From JAWRCU01 sp033542235 (GTDB lineage Bacteria > Pseudomonadota > Alphaproteobacteria > Rhizobiales > Rhizobiaceae): a DNA stretch of 64,000 bases. The stretch is taken from positions 62,001 to 126,000 of the forward strand of contig NZ_JAWRCU010000009.1 in assembly GCF_033542235.1 (NCBI RefSeq), in the 5' to 3' direction. The notes under the pieces were generated by a model, which was not told where the DNA came from, did not search any database, and saw nothing but the letters and a program-made list of their open reading frames with translations. Both the position numbers and the translations under genes were made by a program. Position 1 is the first letter of the stretch. Each line of letters opens with the position of its first letter. Below, piece by piece: positions 28,628-37,993 of this stretch.

Positions 28628-28654
28628 GATAGAGCGGCGTTGCGCCGCTCTATC
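28628..28654. repeat. GATAGAGCGGCG palindrome between emrA and emrB
   Basis: A perfect 12-bp stem GATAGAGCGGCG / CGCCGCTCTATC with a 3-base loop, ending 16 bases before the emrB start. The same arm occurs in the bipartite element at 33555. There is no T-tract, so it is more likely an mRNA-stability or dosage hairpin than a terminator. Confidence 0.8.
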
Positions 28655-28670
28655 TCACAGGAACAAGGCA

Positions 28671-30206
28671 ATGAGTCAGGCCGAACCCTTCAAGGAAGTC
28701 CCACATCGCGGGCTGATCACGCTTTCGCTCATGCTGGCGACCATCATGCAGGCGCTCGACACGACGATCGCCAACGTCGCGCTGCCGAACATGACGGGCG
28801 ACCTTGGCGCATCCCAGGATACGATCACCTGGGTGCTGACCTCATACATCGTCGCTGCCGCGATCATGACTCCGATGACCGGCTGGCTTTCCGACCGCAT
28901 CGGCCGTCGCGAGCTGTTCCTCGTTACAGTGATCGGCTTCACCATCGCATCGATGCTTTGCGGAATGGCCTGGGATCTGAATTCCGCCGTCGCATTCCGC
29001 CTCCTGCAGGGCATGTTCGGCGCGGCCCTCGTGCCGCTTTCGCAAACCGTGCTGTTGGACATCAATCCCAAGGAGAAGCACGGCCAGGCCATGGCTATGT
29101 GGGGTGCCGGCATTATGGTCGGCCCCATCGCCGGCCCGGTGCTCGGCGGCTGGCTCACCGACACCTTCAATTGGCGCTACACTTTTTTCGTCAACCTGCC
29201 GGTCGGCATTCTGGCCTTCCTCATCGCTGCCGCTTATTTGCCACGTGTTCCCAAGCGGCTGCGAGGCTTCGACTTTTTCGGCTTCCTGATGCTCTCGATC
29301 GCAGTCGGGGCGTTGCAGCTGATGCTCGATCGCGGCGAGCAGATCGACTGGTTTGCATCACCCGAGATCTGGATCGAGCTTGGCCTGGCGATCGCGGGCC
29401 TTTGGGTCTTCATCGTCCATCTGCTCACGGGCAAGAACACCTTCATCGACCCGAAGATCTTCCTCGACCGCAATTTCGCGACGGGGCTCCTCTTCATCTT
29501 CGTAATCGGCATCATCCTGTTCTCGGGCCTGGCGCTGCTGCCGCCCATGCTTTCGAACCTCTTCAATCATCCGACGGTCACGACGGGCATCGTGATGGCG
29601 CCGCGGGGTGTCGGAACGATGATCTCGATGCTCCTGGTCGGAAGGCTGGTGCGTATTGTCGATGCGCGGATTTTGGTCATTGCCGGTCTGCTCCTCACCG
29701 CATCCTCGCTCTACGACATGACGGGCTTCTCGCCGCAGATGGATGATTACCTGATCGTCACCAGCGGCGTCATCCAGGGCCTTGGGCTCGGTCTCGTCTT
29801 CGTGCCTCTGTCGACGATCGCTTTCGCAACACTGGAGCCGCGGTTCCGCGCCGATGCGGCCAGTCTGTTCAGCCTGGTACGCAACATCGGCTCGGGTATC
29901 GGCATCTCGATCGTCACGGTGGTGCTGACGCAAAGCGCACAGATCAATCACACCGAAGTCGGGGCGGCGATCAACCCGTTCAATCCGAACCTCTGGGCGG
30001 TGTCGCCGTCGGCGGCCTCGGGCAACCTCACCGCGCTCGCGCAGCTCGATCAGCTCGTGAACCAGCAGGCGATGATGATTTCCTACGTCAACGACTTCTG
30101 GCTGATGATGCTGGTGACGCTTCTGGCAATCCCGCTGGCCCTCATGCTGCGCAAGCCGAAGACGATGCCGATGGCAGGCAGCGCTCCCGCCGTTCACGCC
30201 GACTGA
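28671..30206 (+). CDS. emrB: EmrB-like DHA2-family MFS drug exporter
   Basis: 511 residues with about 14 membrane helices, as in the DHA2 branch of the major facilitator superfamily. Motifs: LDTTIANVALPNM (helix 1), GWLSDRIGRRELF (motif A loop), and GAGIMVGPIAGPVLGGWLTD (motif C). It is a proton-driven exporter that works with the EmrA-type fusion protein encoded upstream. The two genes are 101 bases apart with a hairpin between them. The exported compound is unknown. Confidence 0.94.
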   Translation: MSQAEPFKEVPHRGLITLSLMLATIMQALDTTIANVALPNMTGDLGASQDTITWVLTSYIVAAAIMTPMTGWLSDRIGRRELFLVTVIGFTIASMLCGMAWDLNSAVAFRLLQGMFGAALVPLSQTVLLDINPKEKHGQAMAMWGAGIMVGPIAGPVLGGWLTDTFNWRYTFFVNLPVGILAFLIAAAYLPRVPKRLRGFDFFGFLMLSIAVGALQLMLDRGEQIDWFASPEIWIELGLAIAGLWVFIVHLLTGKNTFIDPKIFLDRNFATGLLFIFVIGIILFSGLALLPPMLSNLFNHPTVTTGIVMAPRGVGTMISMLLVGRLVRIVDARILVIAGLLLTASSLYDMTGFSPQMDDYLIVTSGVIQGLGLGLVFVPLSTIAFATLEPRFRADAASLFSLVRNIGSGIGISIVTVVLTQSAQINHTEVGAAINPFNPNLWAVSPSAASGNLTALAQLDQLVNQQAMMISYVNDFWLMMLVTLLAIPLALMLRKPKTMPMAGSAPAVHAD

Positions 30207-30221
30207 GCGGCGGTCGAAGTC

Positions 30222-32168
30222 TCAGCCGACGATCCTGAGATTGGACAGCTCGTCGGCGATTTCCTTGAACTTTTCGGCGAGATTGCTGCCAGTCGCGTTC
30301 CAGAACAGCTTGGCGGGCTTGCCCGCCGCATCCTTTCGGAAGCGCGAGTCGGACGCGCATTTCGTCAGCGCCTGGATGGCCTTGTTCTCGCTTGAGTTGC
30401 TGGTCGAGAGGTCGAGCGAGACGGTCATGACCAGCACATTGGCGGCCTTCGCGTTGGCGCACACCTTCGCCAGATGGTCGTCCAGAGCGGCGGTGTAGTT
30501 GCTGTTCGTATAGTTGAATTGTCCTGCACTCGTGCCGAGCAGGAGCCGACCGACGCTGCCTCCATTATAGCCGGGCTGCAAATAGCCATAGGCCGCATAA
30601 GTGGACTTGTTGCCGGCAGGGTCGGAGGAGGGGACCGAATAGGTGTTCGCGCCGTCGGTCAGCACGATGACCACCTTGTCATTGCCCTTCTCATTGTCCG
30701 GCCGTCCCTCCGTGAAAGGCTCGCCATGGGAAACAGTCCGCCAGCCCCAGGCGAGGCCTTCCGGAACGTTGGTGTTACCGTTCGGCTTCATGCGGTCGAT
30801 CGCGGCAGTGAGGGCAGTGAGCCCTTCGGGGGTGGTTACGTCGGTGAGCGGCGTGATGGGCTCCGTTGTGCAGCTGTAGTTCGGACCGGCTCCCGCAGGC
30901 AGAACCGGCGCGTCGATCGGCCTCGGCATGAAATACTTGGCCATGTTCGTCTCGCGCGTCCGGCCGGTCGTGCTGGATGGGTCGTCGTTCCACCAGCTAT
31001 TCGCAGCCCCATACTTCACCGGATTGGCTTCCTTGGGATCCTGCGTCACCTTCCAATGGTTGCCGGGTTCATCGGGCGCGAACATCGGCACGAACATGCT
31101 GGCGGGATCGCCAAAGCCGATGCCGGTGTTGTTGGAGCCGCCGGAAGCGGGGGCGTCGTTCACATTGTAGGGATAGGGCCGGGCTTCCACGCAGCCCTGC
31201 CAGCTCGCGAATGGCCCGTATGTGTCGATGTAGTCGTACTCGTCGTGCCTGCTCGTGCAGACATGCTTTTTGTCGTACTCGTCGCAAACAGTGCGTTTGC
31301 TGCCGGCCACGCGCTCATGGCTGGTGACGACCTTCATGTCCTGGTAGAGCGCGAACCGCGTGAGGGTCTCGCCCTCTTGACCGCCCCAGCCGCTCCCCTT
31401 CTTGTACCAGATGCCGCCGATTTTCTCGGCGCGCTTGTTCGGGTCACTGAGCGTCGTCCAATCGAAATTCTCGTGGTGAATGGGAGAAAGGCCATCGATA
31501 TCGATCCAGGACGCTCCGGCATTCTGTGGGCCGACATTCACGGATGCCGCGAATGGAACGAGCGAGAACTGGACCGGCTTGTTCACTTGCTTGATGAGCT
31601 TTGCTTGATCCGCCAAGGTGCTGACGAGCTGCTTGGCGGCCGCCTTGAGGAGCTCGATGCGTTTCTGGCCGGCCGCGGAGTAGTTGTCCATTGACCCGGA
31701 ATTGTCGAGGACCAGCGCGACTTCGAGCGTATTCTTCAAACGGATTTCGCTCTTGGTAGTGAAATTGATGTCAGCGTCCGCCACGCCTTCCGTCTGGCCG
31801 ATGAGTGTGGCAAAGGCTGGAAAGAAGAGGGGCTTGTAGTTGAGCCGGGCGGCCAGTTTCAGCGTGCCGCCGCCGTTCTGCTTGGTCGGCAGCGTGACGG
31901 TAAGCGCGGTGTCCGCGGGCTTCACATGCGAAAGGTTCGCCTCGAAGAACTTCTTGGCATAGGCCTTGAGCTCGTCGTCGGACGCACCCGTCACGACTTG
32001 CCGGGCCGTCGCAATTCCGGCCGCGTCGAGCGCATTCGCGACCGCCTGCTTCTGCCGGTTCATCTCCGAATAGTCGACAGCCATGGCGACGGCGCCCATC
32101 AACGGCACCATCGCGACCGCCGTCATCAGGGCATAGTTGCCCCGACGGTCCGCCAAAAATTTGCGCAT
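30222..32168 (-). CDS. TadG-like pilus-assembly protein with von Willebrand A domain (paralogue 1)
   Basis: 648 residues from the ATG at 32168 (upstream codons lack a signal). The N-terminus is TadE/TadG-like: basic MRKFLADRRGNYAL, then a helix (MTAVAMVPLMGAVAMAVDYS) and MNRQKQAVANALDAAGIA. A von Willebrand A domain starts near residue 150 with the MIDAS motif LVLDNSGSM and continues at the C-terminus (KVVIVLTDGANTYS), with a long cysteine-containing insertion between. It ends ELSNLRIVG, identical to the paralogue at 33701. Probably anchored in the inner membrane facing out; no tad operon is nearby. Confidence 0.87.
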   Translation of the reverse strand: MRKFLADRRGNYALMTAVAMVPLMGAVAMAVDYSEMNRQKQAVANALDAAGIATARQVVTGASDDELKAYAKKFFEANLSHVKPADTALTVTLPTKQNGGGTLKLAARLNYKPLFFPAFATLIGQTEGVADADINFTTKSEIRLKNTLEVALVLDNSGSMDNYSAAGQKRIELLKAAAKQLVSTLADQAKLIKQVNKPVQFSLVPFAASVNVGPQNAGASWIDIDGLSPIHHENFDWTTLSDPNKRAEKIGGIWYKKGSGWGGQEGETLTRFALYQDMKVVTSHERVAGSKRTVCDEYDKKHVCTSRHDEYDYIDTYGPFASWQGCVEARPYPYNVNDAPASGGSNNTGIGFGDPASMFVPMFAPDEPGNHWKVTQDPKEANPVKYGAANSWWNDDPSSTTGRTRETNMAKYFMPRPIDAPVLPAGAGPNYSCTTEPITPLTDVTTPEGLTALTAAIDRMKPNGNTNVPEGLAWGWRTVSHGEPFTEGRPDNEKGNDKVVIVLTDGANTYSVPSSDPAGNKSTYAAYGYLQPGYNGGSVGRLLLGTSAGQFNYTNSNYTAALDDHLAKVCANAKAANVLVMTVSLDLSTSNSSENKAIQALTKCASDSRFRKDAAGKPAKLFWNATGSNLAEKFKEIADELSNLRIVG

Positions 32169-32539
32169 CGCTTTCGCGACCCCAAGCCGGCATTTTCCAG
32201 AATGAAGAATTGCAGAAAGCTTTGAACGAGCCGTGAGGGAAACTTTTCGAATTTTCCCCCGCTCGTTCACAATCGAGTAACCCAGCGCTATCTGCTGGGC
32301 GACTTGCCAGCGGCCCTTGACCCGCTACTTTTGGTCGCTGCGCGCAACAGATGCGAACCGTTTGACTTTCCCGAGAGGGTGGCGCATGGACGCGACGGGC
32401 TGCAAAAATTCCGCCCAACCCCATCGACAGAGACAGGAACCATGAACCCCGACGGTCGAAGTTCGACTTTCAGAATAAGGCTCTGCGCCGGGGGTTGACG
32501 CATCGGCTCCGGCGCGAAAAGCGCATGAAGGAGCAAGCG
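32169..32539. other. Divergent intergenic region between TadG-like gene and corA
   Basis: 371 bases that must carry both promoters. I see no convincing coding frame, consensus promoter or large palindrome. The corA frame extends back to 32495 but the ribosome site favours ATG 32540. Confidence 0.4.
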
Positions 32540-33526
32540 ATGCTGCGTCTTTTCGTCCGAAGCAACGATCATCTCGAGGTTGCCGCCTGCGATCTCGCCG
32601 GCATTCCGGCACGGCCCGAGGGTGCGGCGTGGTATGACCTCCTGAAGCCCACTCCGGAAGAAGAGCGCTTCGTCGGAGAAAGCCTGGGCATCGACATTCC
32701 CACGCGTGAGGAGATGCAGGACATCGAGCCGTCGGCCCGCCTCTACAAGGAAGCCGGCGCCGAGTTCATGACCATAACGGCGATGACCAGGCTCGACACG
32801 GACGAGCCGGTGAAGACCCCGGTAACCTTCGTGCTGAGGGACAATATCCTCATCACGGTGCGCTATGCCGATCCTAAGCCTTTCAAGCTCTACGCCATGC
32901 GCGCGGCCAAGCCTGGCGGCATCATCCTCGCCGGAGGCGAGGCTGTGATGATCGGTCTTCTCGAAGCCTTCATCGACCGCCTGGCCCACGTGCTGGAGAA
33001 CGCCAGCGATGAGATCGACGTGATCTCGCACGAGGTTTTCCGCACGCGCGCCGGCGAAAAGCAAAGGCCGCAGGATCTCCAGTCGGTGATCGAGAGCATC
33101 GGACGCAAGGGCGAGCTCTTGACGATGGCCCGTGAAAGCCTGCTCAGCATCATCCGGCTGACCAGCTTCCATCAGGTCGGAGGCGAGGGCAAGAAGGCGA
33201 CGGCTGCGTTCCGGCAGGAAGTGAAGACGCTGCAGCGTGACGCCACGGCGCTTGCCGACCACGCTGCCTATCTGTCGAGCAAGGTGAACTTCCTGCTCGA
33301 CGCAACGCTCGGGCTCATCAATCTCGAGCAGAACCAGATCATCAAGATCTTCACAGTGGCTTCGGTCGCCTTCCTGCCGCCTACGCTGGTCGCCTCGATC
33401 TACGGCATGAACTTCAACAGCATGCCGGAGCTGCACTGGGACTTCGGCTATCCCTTGGCAATCATGATCATGATCTTCTCGGCAATCCTGCCATTCGCCT
33501 ATTTCAAGCGGCGCGGCTGGCTCTGA
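32540..33526 (+). CDS. corA: CorA-family magnesium/divalent cation transporter
   Basis: 328 residues from the ATG at 32540, chosen for the GAAGGAG ribosome site 7 bases upstream; ATG 32525 is an alternative. A large soluble N-terminal funnel domain is followed by two C-terminal membrane helices. The pore signature YGMNF sits after the first helix (VASVAFLPPTLVASIYGMNF), and the basic tail is FKRRGWL. CorA forms a pentameric Mg2+ channel. It lies between the two TadG-like paralogues without obvious functional linkage. Confidence 0.95.
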   Translation: MLRLFVRSNDHLEVAACDLAGIPARPEGAAWYDLLKPTPEEERFVGESLGIDIPTREEMQDIEPSARLYKEAGAEFMTITAMTRLDTDEPVKTPVTFVLRDNILITVRYADPKPFKLYAMRAAKPGGIILAGGEAVMIGLLEAFIDRLAHVLENASDEIDVISHEVFRTRAGEKQRPQDLQSVIESIGRKGELLTMARESLLSIIRLTSFHQVGGEGKKATAAFRQEVKTLQRDATALADHAAYLSSKVNFLLDATLGLINLEQNQIIKIFTVASVAFLPPTLVASIYGMNFNSMPELHWDFGYPLAIMIMIFSAILPFAYFKRRGWL

Positions 33527-33554
33527 GTGGCGGCAGATGAAATGACAAAGGCCC

Positions 33555-33656
33555 GATAGAGCGGCGTGCGTTCAGGTTGGATCGCCACGCCGCTCTATCT
33601 CTTTGTTTATGCATCGGATTTATCCGAAAACCGCTTCACACTTTTCGGTCCGATGC
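33555..33656. repeat. Bipartite mosaic element, copy D
   Basis: Palindrome 1 pairs GATAGAGCGGCGTG (33555-33568) with 33586-33599. A short CTTTGTTTAT linker follows. Hairpin 2 pairs GCATCGGA (33611-33618) with 33649-33656 and CCGAAAA (33624-33630) with 33642-33648. The linker plus hairpin 2 resembles elements A, B and C, but palindrome 1 is different and matches the one at 28628. It fills the convergent gap between corA and the TadG paralogue. Confidence 0.8.
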
Positions 33657-33700
33657 TCTAGAGAGCAGGCCTTTGCTTATCTCGGACGTCAGTTTGCGGG

Positions 33701-35542
33701 TCAGCCGACGATGCGCAGGTTCGAAAGCTCGCTGGCGATATCCTTGAACGTATCGGAGAGATTGCCTCCGGTCGTGTTCCAATAGAGCTTGACCGGGTTG
33801 CCGCTCGAATCCTTGCGGAAGCGGGAATCCGAAGCGCAGGCCTTCAGCGCGTTGATAGCTTTGTTCTCCGAGGTCACGCTGGTCCTGAGGTCCAGCGACA
33901 CGGTCATGACGATGATGCCGGCCGCCTTGGCATTGTTGCACAGCGTCGCGAACTGCTGGTCCATCGCCTTGGTGTAGTTCGTGCTGGAATAATCGGCCGT
34001 ATTGACCGATGTGCCCTGAAAGATGCGCGACGTGGAGTAGCCCAGGGTTTTAAGGCCGGCATAGCCCAGGGCTGCGTAGGTGGACCTATTATTGGCACCA
34101 GAGGAGTCATTGACGGCAGAGTAAGTATTGGCGCCGTCCGTCACTACGATGACGACTTTGTCGTTGCCCTTCTCTGTTTCTGGCCTGCCTTCGCTGAAGG
34201 GTGGCCCATGCGAGAGGACGCGCCATCCCCAGGCCATTCCTTCCGGGACGTTGGTATTGCCGGTAGGTGTCATTGCGTCGATGGAGTTCTTGATTGCGGT
34301 TTTACCCGCCACAGTGCTGACGTCCGTCAGAGGCGTGATTGGGCTCGTGGTGCAGCCCAAATTTGGGCCCTCGTCCATTCCAGCTGGCGTTGTCCTGTAG
34401 GGGGCGACGAATCCACCCGACCCGATGTCGAAATATTTTCCAGGGTACTGCTGCTTGGCTAAAGGGGTGCCGGTAGGGAGTACATCGTCCCAATAATATT
34501 TTGTTCCATTATATGTGAATAGGTACCAGTTGTTATTGGCGCCGCTGGTCTCATCCGGTGCAAACATTGGTACGAATAGGGTCGCGGGATTAGAGGCAGT
34601 CGGGGCCGTATCGTCGATGTTGTACGGATAGGGCCTTGCCTCCACGCATCCATACCATTTCGTGTATTTATCCTTCGTGGTTTGCAAGTTGTTCGTATAA
34701 TACTTCATGGACTCAAAAATGGAAAAGCGAGTTACGGTTTGATTCTTCTCAGAAGAACTCCAGCTCTTTCCCGTCTTTTGGTAAACTCCATTAACCAAGG
34801 TTACTTCATAACCGCTTGGCATGCTCTTCCAGTTAAAATTCTCATGATGGACCGGTGAAAGACCGTTCAAGTCCAGCCAAGTAGCCTTGTCATCGTAGTA
34901 CTTAGGTCCGACATTGACCGACGCCGAAAATGGCACGAGGCCGAATTGCACTGGCTTGTTGATCTGCTTCATCAGCGCGGCCTGGCCGGCGATCGTGTCG
35001 ACAAGCTGTTTGGAGGCATCCTTGAGAAGGTCGATACGCTTCTGGCCGGAGCCGGTACCCTTGTCGTTCATCGATCCCGAATTGTCGAGGACCAGCGCCA
35101 CTTCGAGCGTGTTCTTCAGCCGGACCTCGGAACATGCCGAAAAGTCCTGGTCGGTAGGGCCGGCTCGGCCGATCAGCTTGGCGAATGTCGGGAAGAAGAA
35201 CGGCTTGTAGACAAGCGAGGCGCAGAGCTTGAGCGTGCCTCCGCCCGTATTGTTCTGCGGCAGCAGGACAGAGAGCGTGGCGTTGGCCCGATCGACCGAA
35301 TTGAGATTGGCCTCGAAGAATTTCCTGGCATAGGCCTTGGCTTCGTCGTCGGTGACGCCTTCGATGATGCGGTGCGCGGTGGCGGTACCGGCCGCGTCGA
35401 GCGCATTCAGTGTCTGCTGCCGCTGCTTGGACATTTCCGTGTAGTCGACCGCAAGCGCAAGCGCGCCCATGATCGGCACGATTGCGATTGCCGTCATGAG
35501 CGAGAAATTGCCGCTGTCGTTGCGGAAAAACCTGCGGAACAT
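33701..35542 (-). CDS. TadG-like protein with von Willebrand A domain (paralogue 2)
   Basis: 613 residues from the ATG at 35542. Same architecture as the gene at 30222: FRRFFRNDSGNFSLMTAIAI, TadE-like helix, MIDAS motif LVLDNSGSMND, and a C-terminal half containing KVVIVVTDGANTYS and ending ELSNLRIVG. The insertion inside the A domain keeps GCVEARPYPYN and FVPMFAPDE but otherwise differs. The DNA of that insertion (about 34440-34870) is much AT-richer than the rest; line 34681-34740 is 35% GC against 55-58% in sampled flanks. This suggests recombination or transfer within the gene. Confidence 0.87.
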   Translation of the reverse strand: MFRRFFRNDSGNFSLMTAIAIVPIMGALALAVDYTEMSKQRQQTLNALDAAGTATAHRIIEGVTDDEAKAYARKFFEANLNSVDRANATLSVLLPQNNTGGGTLKLCASLVYKPFFFPTFAKLIGRAGPTDQDFSACSEVRLKNTLEVALVLDNSGSMNDKGTGSGQKRIDLLKDASKQLVDTIAGQAALMKQINKPVQFGLVPFSASVNVGPKYYDDKATWLDLNGLSPVHHENFNWKSMPSGYEVTLVNGVYQKTGKSWSSSEKNQTVTRFSIFESMKYYTNNLQTTKDKYTKWYGCVEARPYPYNIDDTAPTASNPATLFVPMFAPDETSGANNNWYLFTYNGTKYYWDDVLPTGTPLAKQQYPGKYFDIGSGGFVAPYRTTPAGMDEGPNLGCTTSPITPLTDVSTVAGKTAIKNSIDAMTPTGNTNVPEGMAWGWRVLSHGPPFSEGRPETEKGNDKVVIVVTDGANTYSAVNDSSGANNRSTYAALGYAGLKTLGYSTSRIFQGTSVNTADYSSTNYTKAMDQQFATLCNNAKAAGIIVMTVSLDLRTSVTSENKAINALKACASDSRFRKDSSGNPVKLYWNTTGGNLSDTFKDIASELSNLRIVG

Positions 35543-35709
35543 GCCTTGGGCCCCCTGCAAACCCGGTTCGCAGCGGCCAAATTCGCACAAACCCGTGAAT
35601 CACCCGTTTTCTCGGAAGATTAAAAGACTCTAATGCACTTCAAGCCCGGTTAACTATCGCTTCGGCCCAGGATCACTGCCTGCATGCCACTCATTCTGCT
35701 TCAGCCGGA

Positions 35710-36924
35710 TCAGCTCCGGGCGAGCCGGCCGGGACGGTTGCCGGCCTCAGGCTTCAGCAGCTTCGGCCCGCCGAAGCGTGGCCCGGACATCAGGTCGATG
35801 CCGAGGTCGAGGAGGGCCACTGCGTCCTCGTCGGTCGCGACCTTGGTGGCGATGATCGCCAGCTTGGCGGCACTCGCCTGCTCGACGATCATCATTGCAG
35901 GCGTAAGCTTGCGGCGCTGGCGCTCGCGATCGAGCAACCTGTCGACGGATAGCTTCAGATACGCCGCTTCACCATAGCTCGGCTGGTCAGGCCCATCCGC
36001 TTCGTTCCAGCCTTCGACGGCGAACCCGACTCCCGTCGCCGCCAGGAGATCGAGTGCCTGCCGATGCCGGCTGGACCGATCGGAGAGATGAGCTGGCACC
36101 GACAACACGCACAATTGTGCAACGTTCGGATCTGACTGCAGCAGGTCGATCGCGCCGCCCAGTTCATCACGGTGGGACAGCAGCGCCTCGGATATGGCGA
36201 CATGCAGCGGCAGGCTCACAGCACCAGGCCGTTTGCGGCCCGCCTGCAGCGCTGCAGTGAGCAGGATGCGCTCGAACGCCGCCGCCCTTGCCTGCTGGGA
36301 TTGCTTGGCGGGCCGGCCGAGCTCAATGCGTTCCCCGCCTTCGAGTGGCAAGCTCGCATAGACATCGAACCCTATCGCTGCGCCGCCCGACACCGAGACG
36401 ATCGGCTGCAGCGCTATTTCGAATTTGCCGGCGTCGATCGCTTTTTTGTAAGCGGCGGCGACCGAGTTCCCACCTGGATCGGACGACGCCTGCGGAACCG
36501 GTTCCTGCGACATGCCGCGGGTGCCCCGTACGGATGGATGAGGCACCACGTTGCCGGCATTTTCCACGCGTCTCCTGTCGCCGGCGTCGGGCGTTCCGAC
36601 GCGTTCGGAGAGTTTGTCCATCTCCTGCATCACCCGGTCGGCCATGTCACCGAGAGTGGCCGCGTCCTTGTCGGTCCGCTCGGAAACATCCCGCAGCGCC
36701 ATGTCGATCGAGCGGGCAAGAAGGTGGACGTCGGCTCTCAGTCTTGAAAGATGCATGGTGGCCCGCAGCGCCACTGCCGCCGCGACGAGCGCAATGACAA
36801 GCGCGAGTAGCGTGACGATTGGCTCCATGTCGGGAAGATAGCCGCCAACGGGCGATCGCGAAATGAGATATGTCGCCGCGCATAGCAGAGCGGCGCCGAC
36901 GCCGGCGATAGCCAGTCGAAGCAT
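35710..36924 (-). CDS. Membrane-anchored protein with degenerate EAL domain
   Basis: 404 residues from the ATG at 36924; the longer open frame upstream is antisense to the HAD and ribF genes. Two membrane helices occupy residues about 3-20 and 33-55, followed by a linker (60-155) and an EAL-fold domain (about 165-395) beginning KFEIALQPIVSVSGG. The catalytic motifs are lost: EALxR is FDVYAS, DDFGTG is replaced by EGWNEAD, and the final QGY is MSGPRF. It is therefore unlikely to hydrolyse cyclic di-GMP and may bind nucleotide or a partner instead. Confidence 0.85.
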   Translation of the reverse strand: MLRLAIAGVGAALLCAATYLISRSPVGGYLPDMEPIVTLLALVIALVAAAVALRATMHLSRLRADVHLLARSIDMALRDVSERTDKDAATLGDMADRVMQEMDKLSERVGTPDAGDRRRVENAGNVVPHPSVRGTRGMSQEPVPQASSDPGGNSVAAAYKKAIDAGKFEIALQPIVSVSGGAAIGFDVYASLPLEGGERIELGRPAKQSQQARAAAFERILLTAALQAGRKRPGAVSLPLHVAISEALLSHRDELGGAIDLLQSDPNVAQLCVLSVPAHLSDRSSRHRQALDLLAATGVGFAVEGWNEADGPDQPSYGEAAYLKLSVDRLLDRERQRRKLTPAMMIVEQASAAKLAIIATKVATDEDAVALLDLGIDLMSGPRFGGPKLLKPEAGNRPGRLARS

Positions 36925-37119
36925 CGAGCAGTCCCCTGGTGGGCGGAATTCGCGGCTTCGAACAAGACAAGCGCCGCCCCTTCGCGATATTGTTTCGCAT
37001 AGAGGGCGGTTGCAGTTAAGCGAAAGCTGGTGACAGGGTGAACGGCTTCGGTTAATGGCCGGGCTCCTTTGCGTCCGCTCGCGGGCCGCCGTTGCAACCA
37101 GGAAATCGCAGGACAGGGA

Positions 37120-37980
37120 ATGGCCGAGCTGCCGCCGATCATCCGCGCGTTGGAAGACATTGCGCCGCGTTACCAGGCAATCCTGTGCGACGTCTGGGGC
37201 GTCGTTCATAACGGGGAACGGTCGTTTCCGGCTGCCAGTTCGGCACTGGCGCTCGCGCGAGAGCAGGGGATTGCCGTGGTGCTGATCACCAACGCGCCGC
37301 GGCCGAGTGCGGATGTGATCGCGCAACTGAAGTTGCTCGGCGTCCCCGATGCCGCATATGATGCGATCGTCACCTCCGGCGATGTGACCCGAGACCTGAT
37401 CGCAGAAGGCCCGCGCCGGGTCTATCACCTCGGTCCCGAGCGGGACCGAACGATCTATGACGGGCTGGAGGTCGAGCTGGTCGAGGAGTTCGATGCAAGC
37501 GGTGTCGTCTGCACCGGGCTGTTCGAGGATGAGGTGGAAACGCCGGAGGACTATGCCGCGACGTTGCGTCGCTTGCGCGCCCGCGACTTGCCCTTCATCT
37601 GCGCCAATCCCGACATTGTCGTCGAGCGGGGCGAGCGCCTGATCTGGTGTGCCGGCGCTCTGGCGCGCGACTACGCGCTGCTCGGCGGTCGTACGCTGAT
37701 TTCGGGAAAGCCGCACCGGCCGATCTACGAGGCTGCGCTGAAGATGGCGGGCAAGGCGCTTGGCCGCGAAGTCGGCGTGAACGACACGCTCGCCATCGGC
37801 GATGGCATGCTGACCGACGTGAAGGGCGCCGACGACAACGGTATCGACGTGCTCTATGTCTCGGGCGGCATCCATGCGAAGGAGTATGGCGGGGTCGAAA
37901 AGCCGGATCCCAAGCTGCTCGCCGCCTTCCTCGAGGCGCATGGCCGACAACCCGTCGCGATCATCCCGACATTGCGGTAG
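37120..37980 (+). CDS. HAD-superfamily class IIA hydrolase (TIGR01459)
   Basis: 286 residues. The nucleophile motif is AILCDVWGVVHNG, in which DVWG replaces the usual DxDG, as in the TIGR01459 family. Motif II is ITNAPRP, the cap region contains GLFEDEVETPEDY, and motifs III/IV are ISGKPHRPIYEAA and AIGDGMLTDVKGA. The substrate is not established; relatives include NagD-like sugar or nucleotide phosphatases. The ATG at 37120 follows an AGGACAGGGA ribosome site. ribF begins 13 bases after its stop, so the two are one operon. Confidence 0.9.
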   Translation: MAELPPIIRALEDIAPRYQAILCDVWGVVHNGERSFPAASSALALAREQGIAVVLITNAPRPSADVIAQLKLLGVPDAAYDAIVTSGDVTRDLIAEGPRRVYHLGPERDRTIYDGLEVELVEEFDASGVVCTGLFEDEVETPEDYAATLRRLRARDLPFICANPDIVVERGERLIWCAGALARDYALLGGRTLISGKPHRPIYEAALKMAGKALGREVGVNDTLAIGDGMLTDVKGADDNGIDVLYVSGGIHAKEYGGVEKPDPKLLAAFLEAHGRQPVAIIPTLR

Positions 37981-37993
37981 GAATGCGGCAGGG

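Noticed and set aside
36172..36747. 191-codon plus-strand frame opposite the EAL gene
   Set aside because: Shadow of the real minus-strand gene; no family features.
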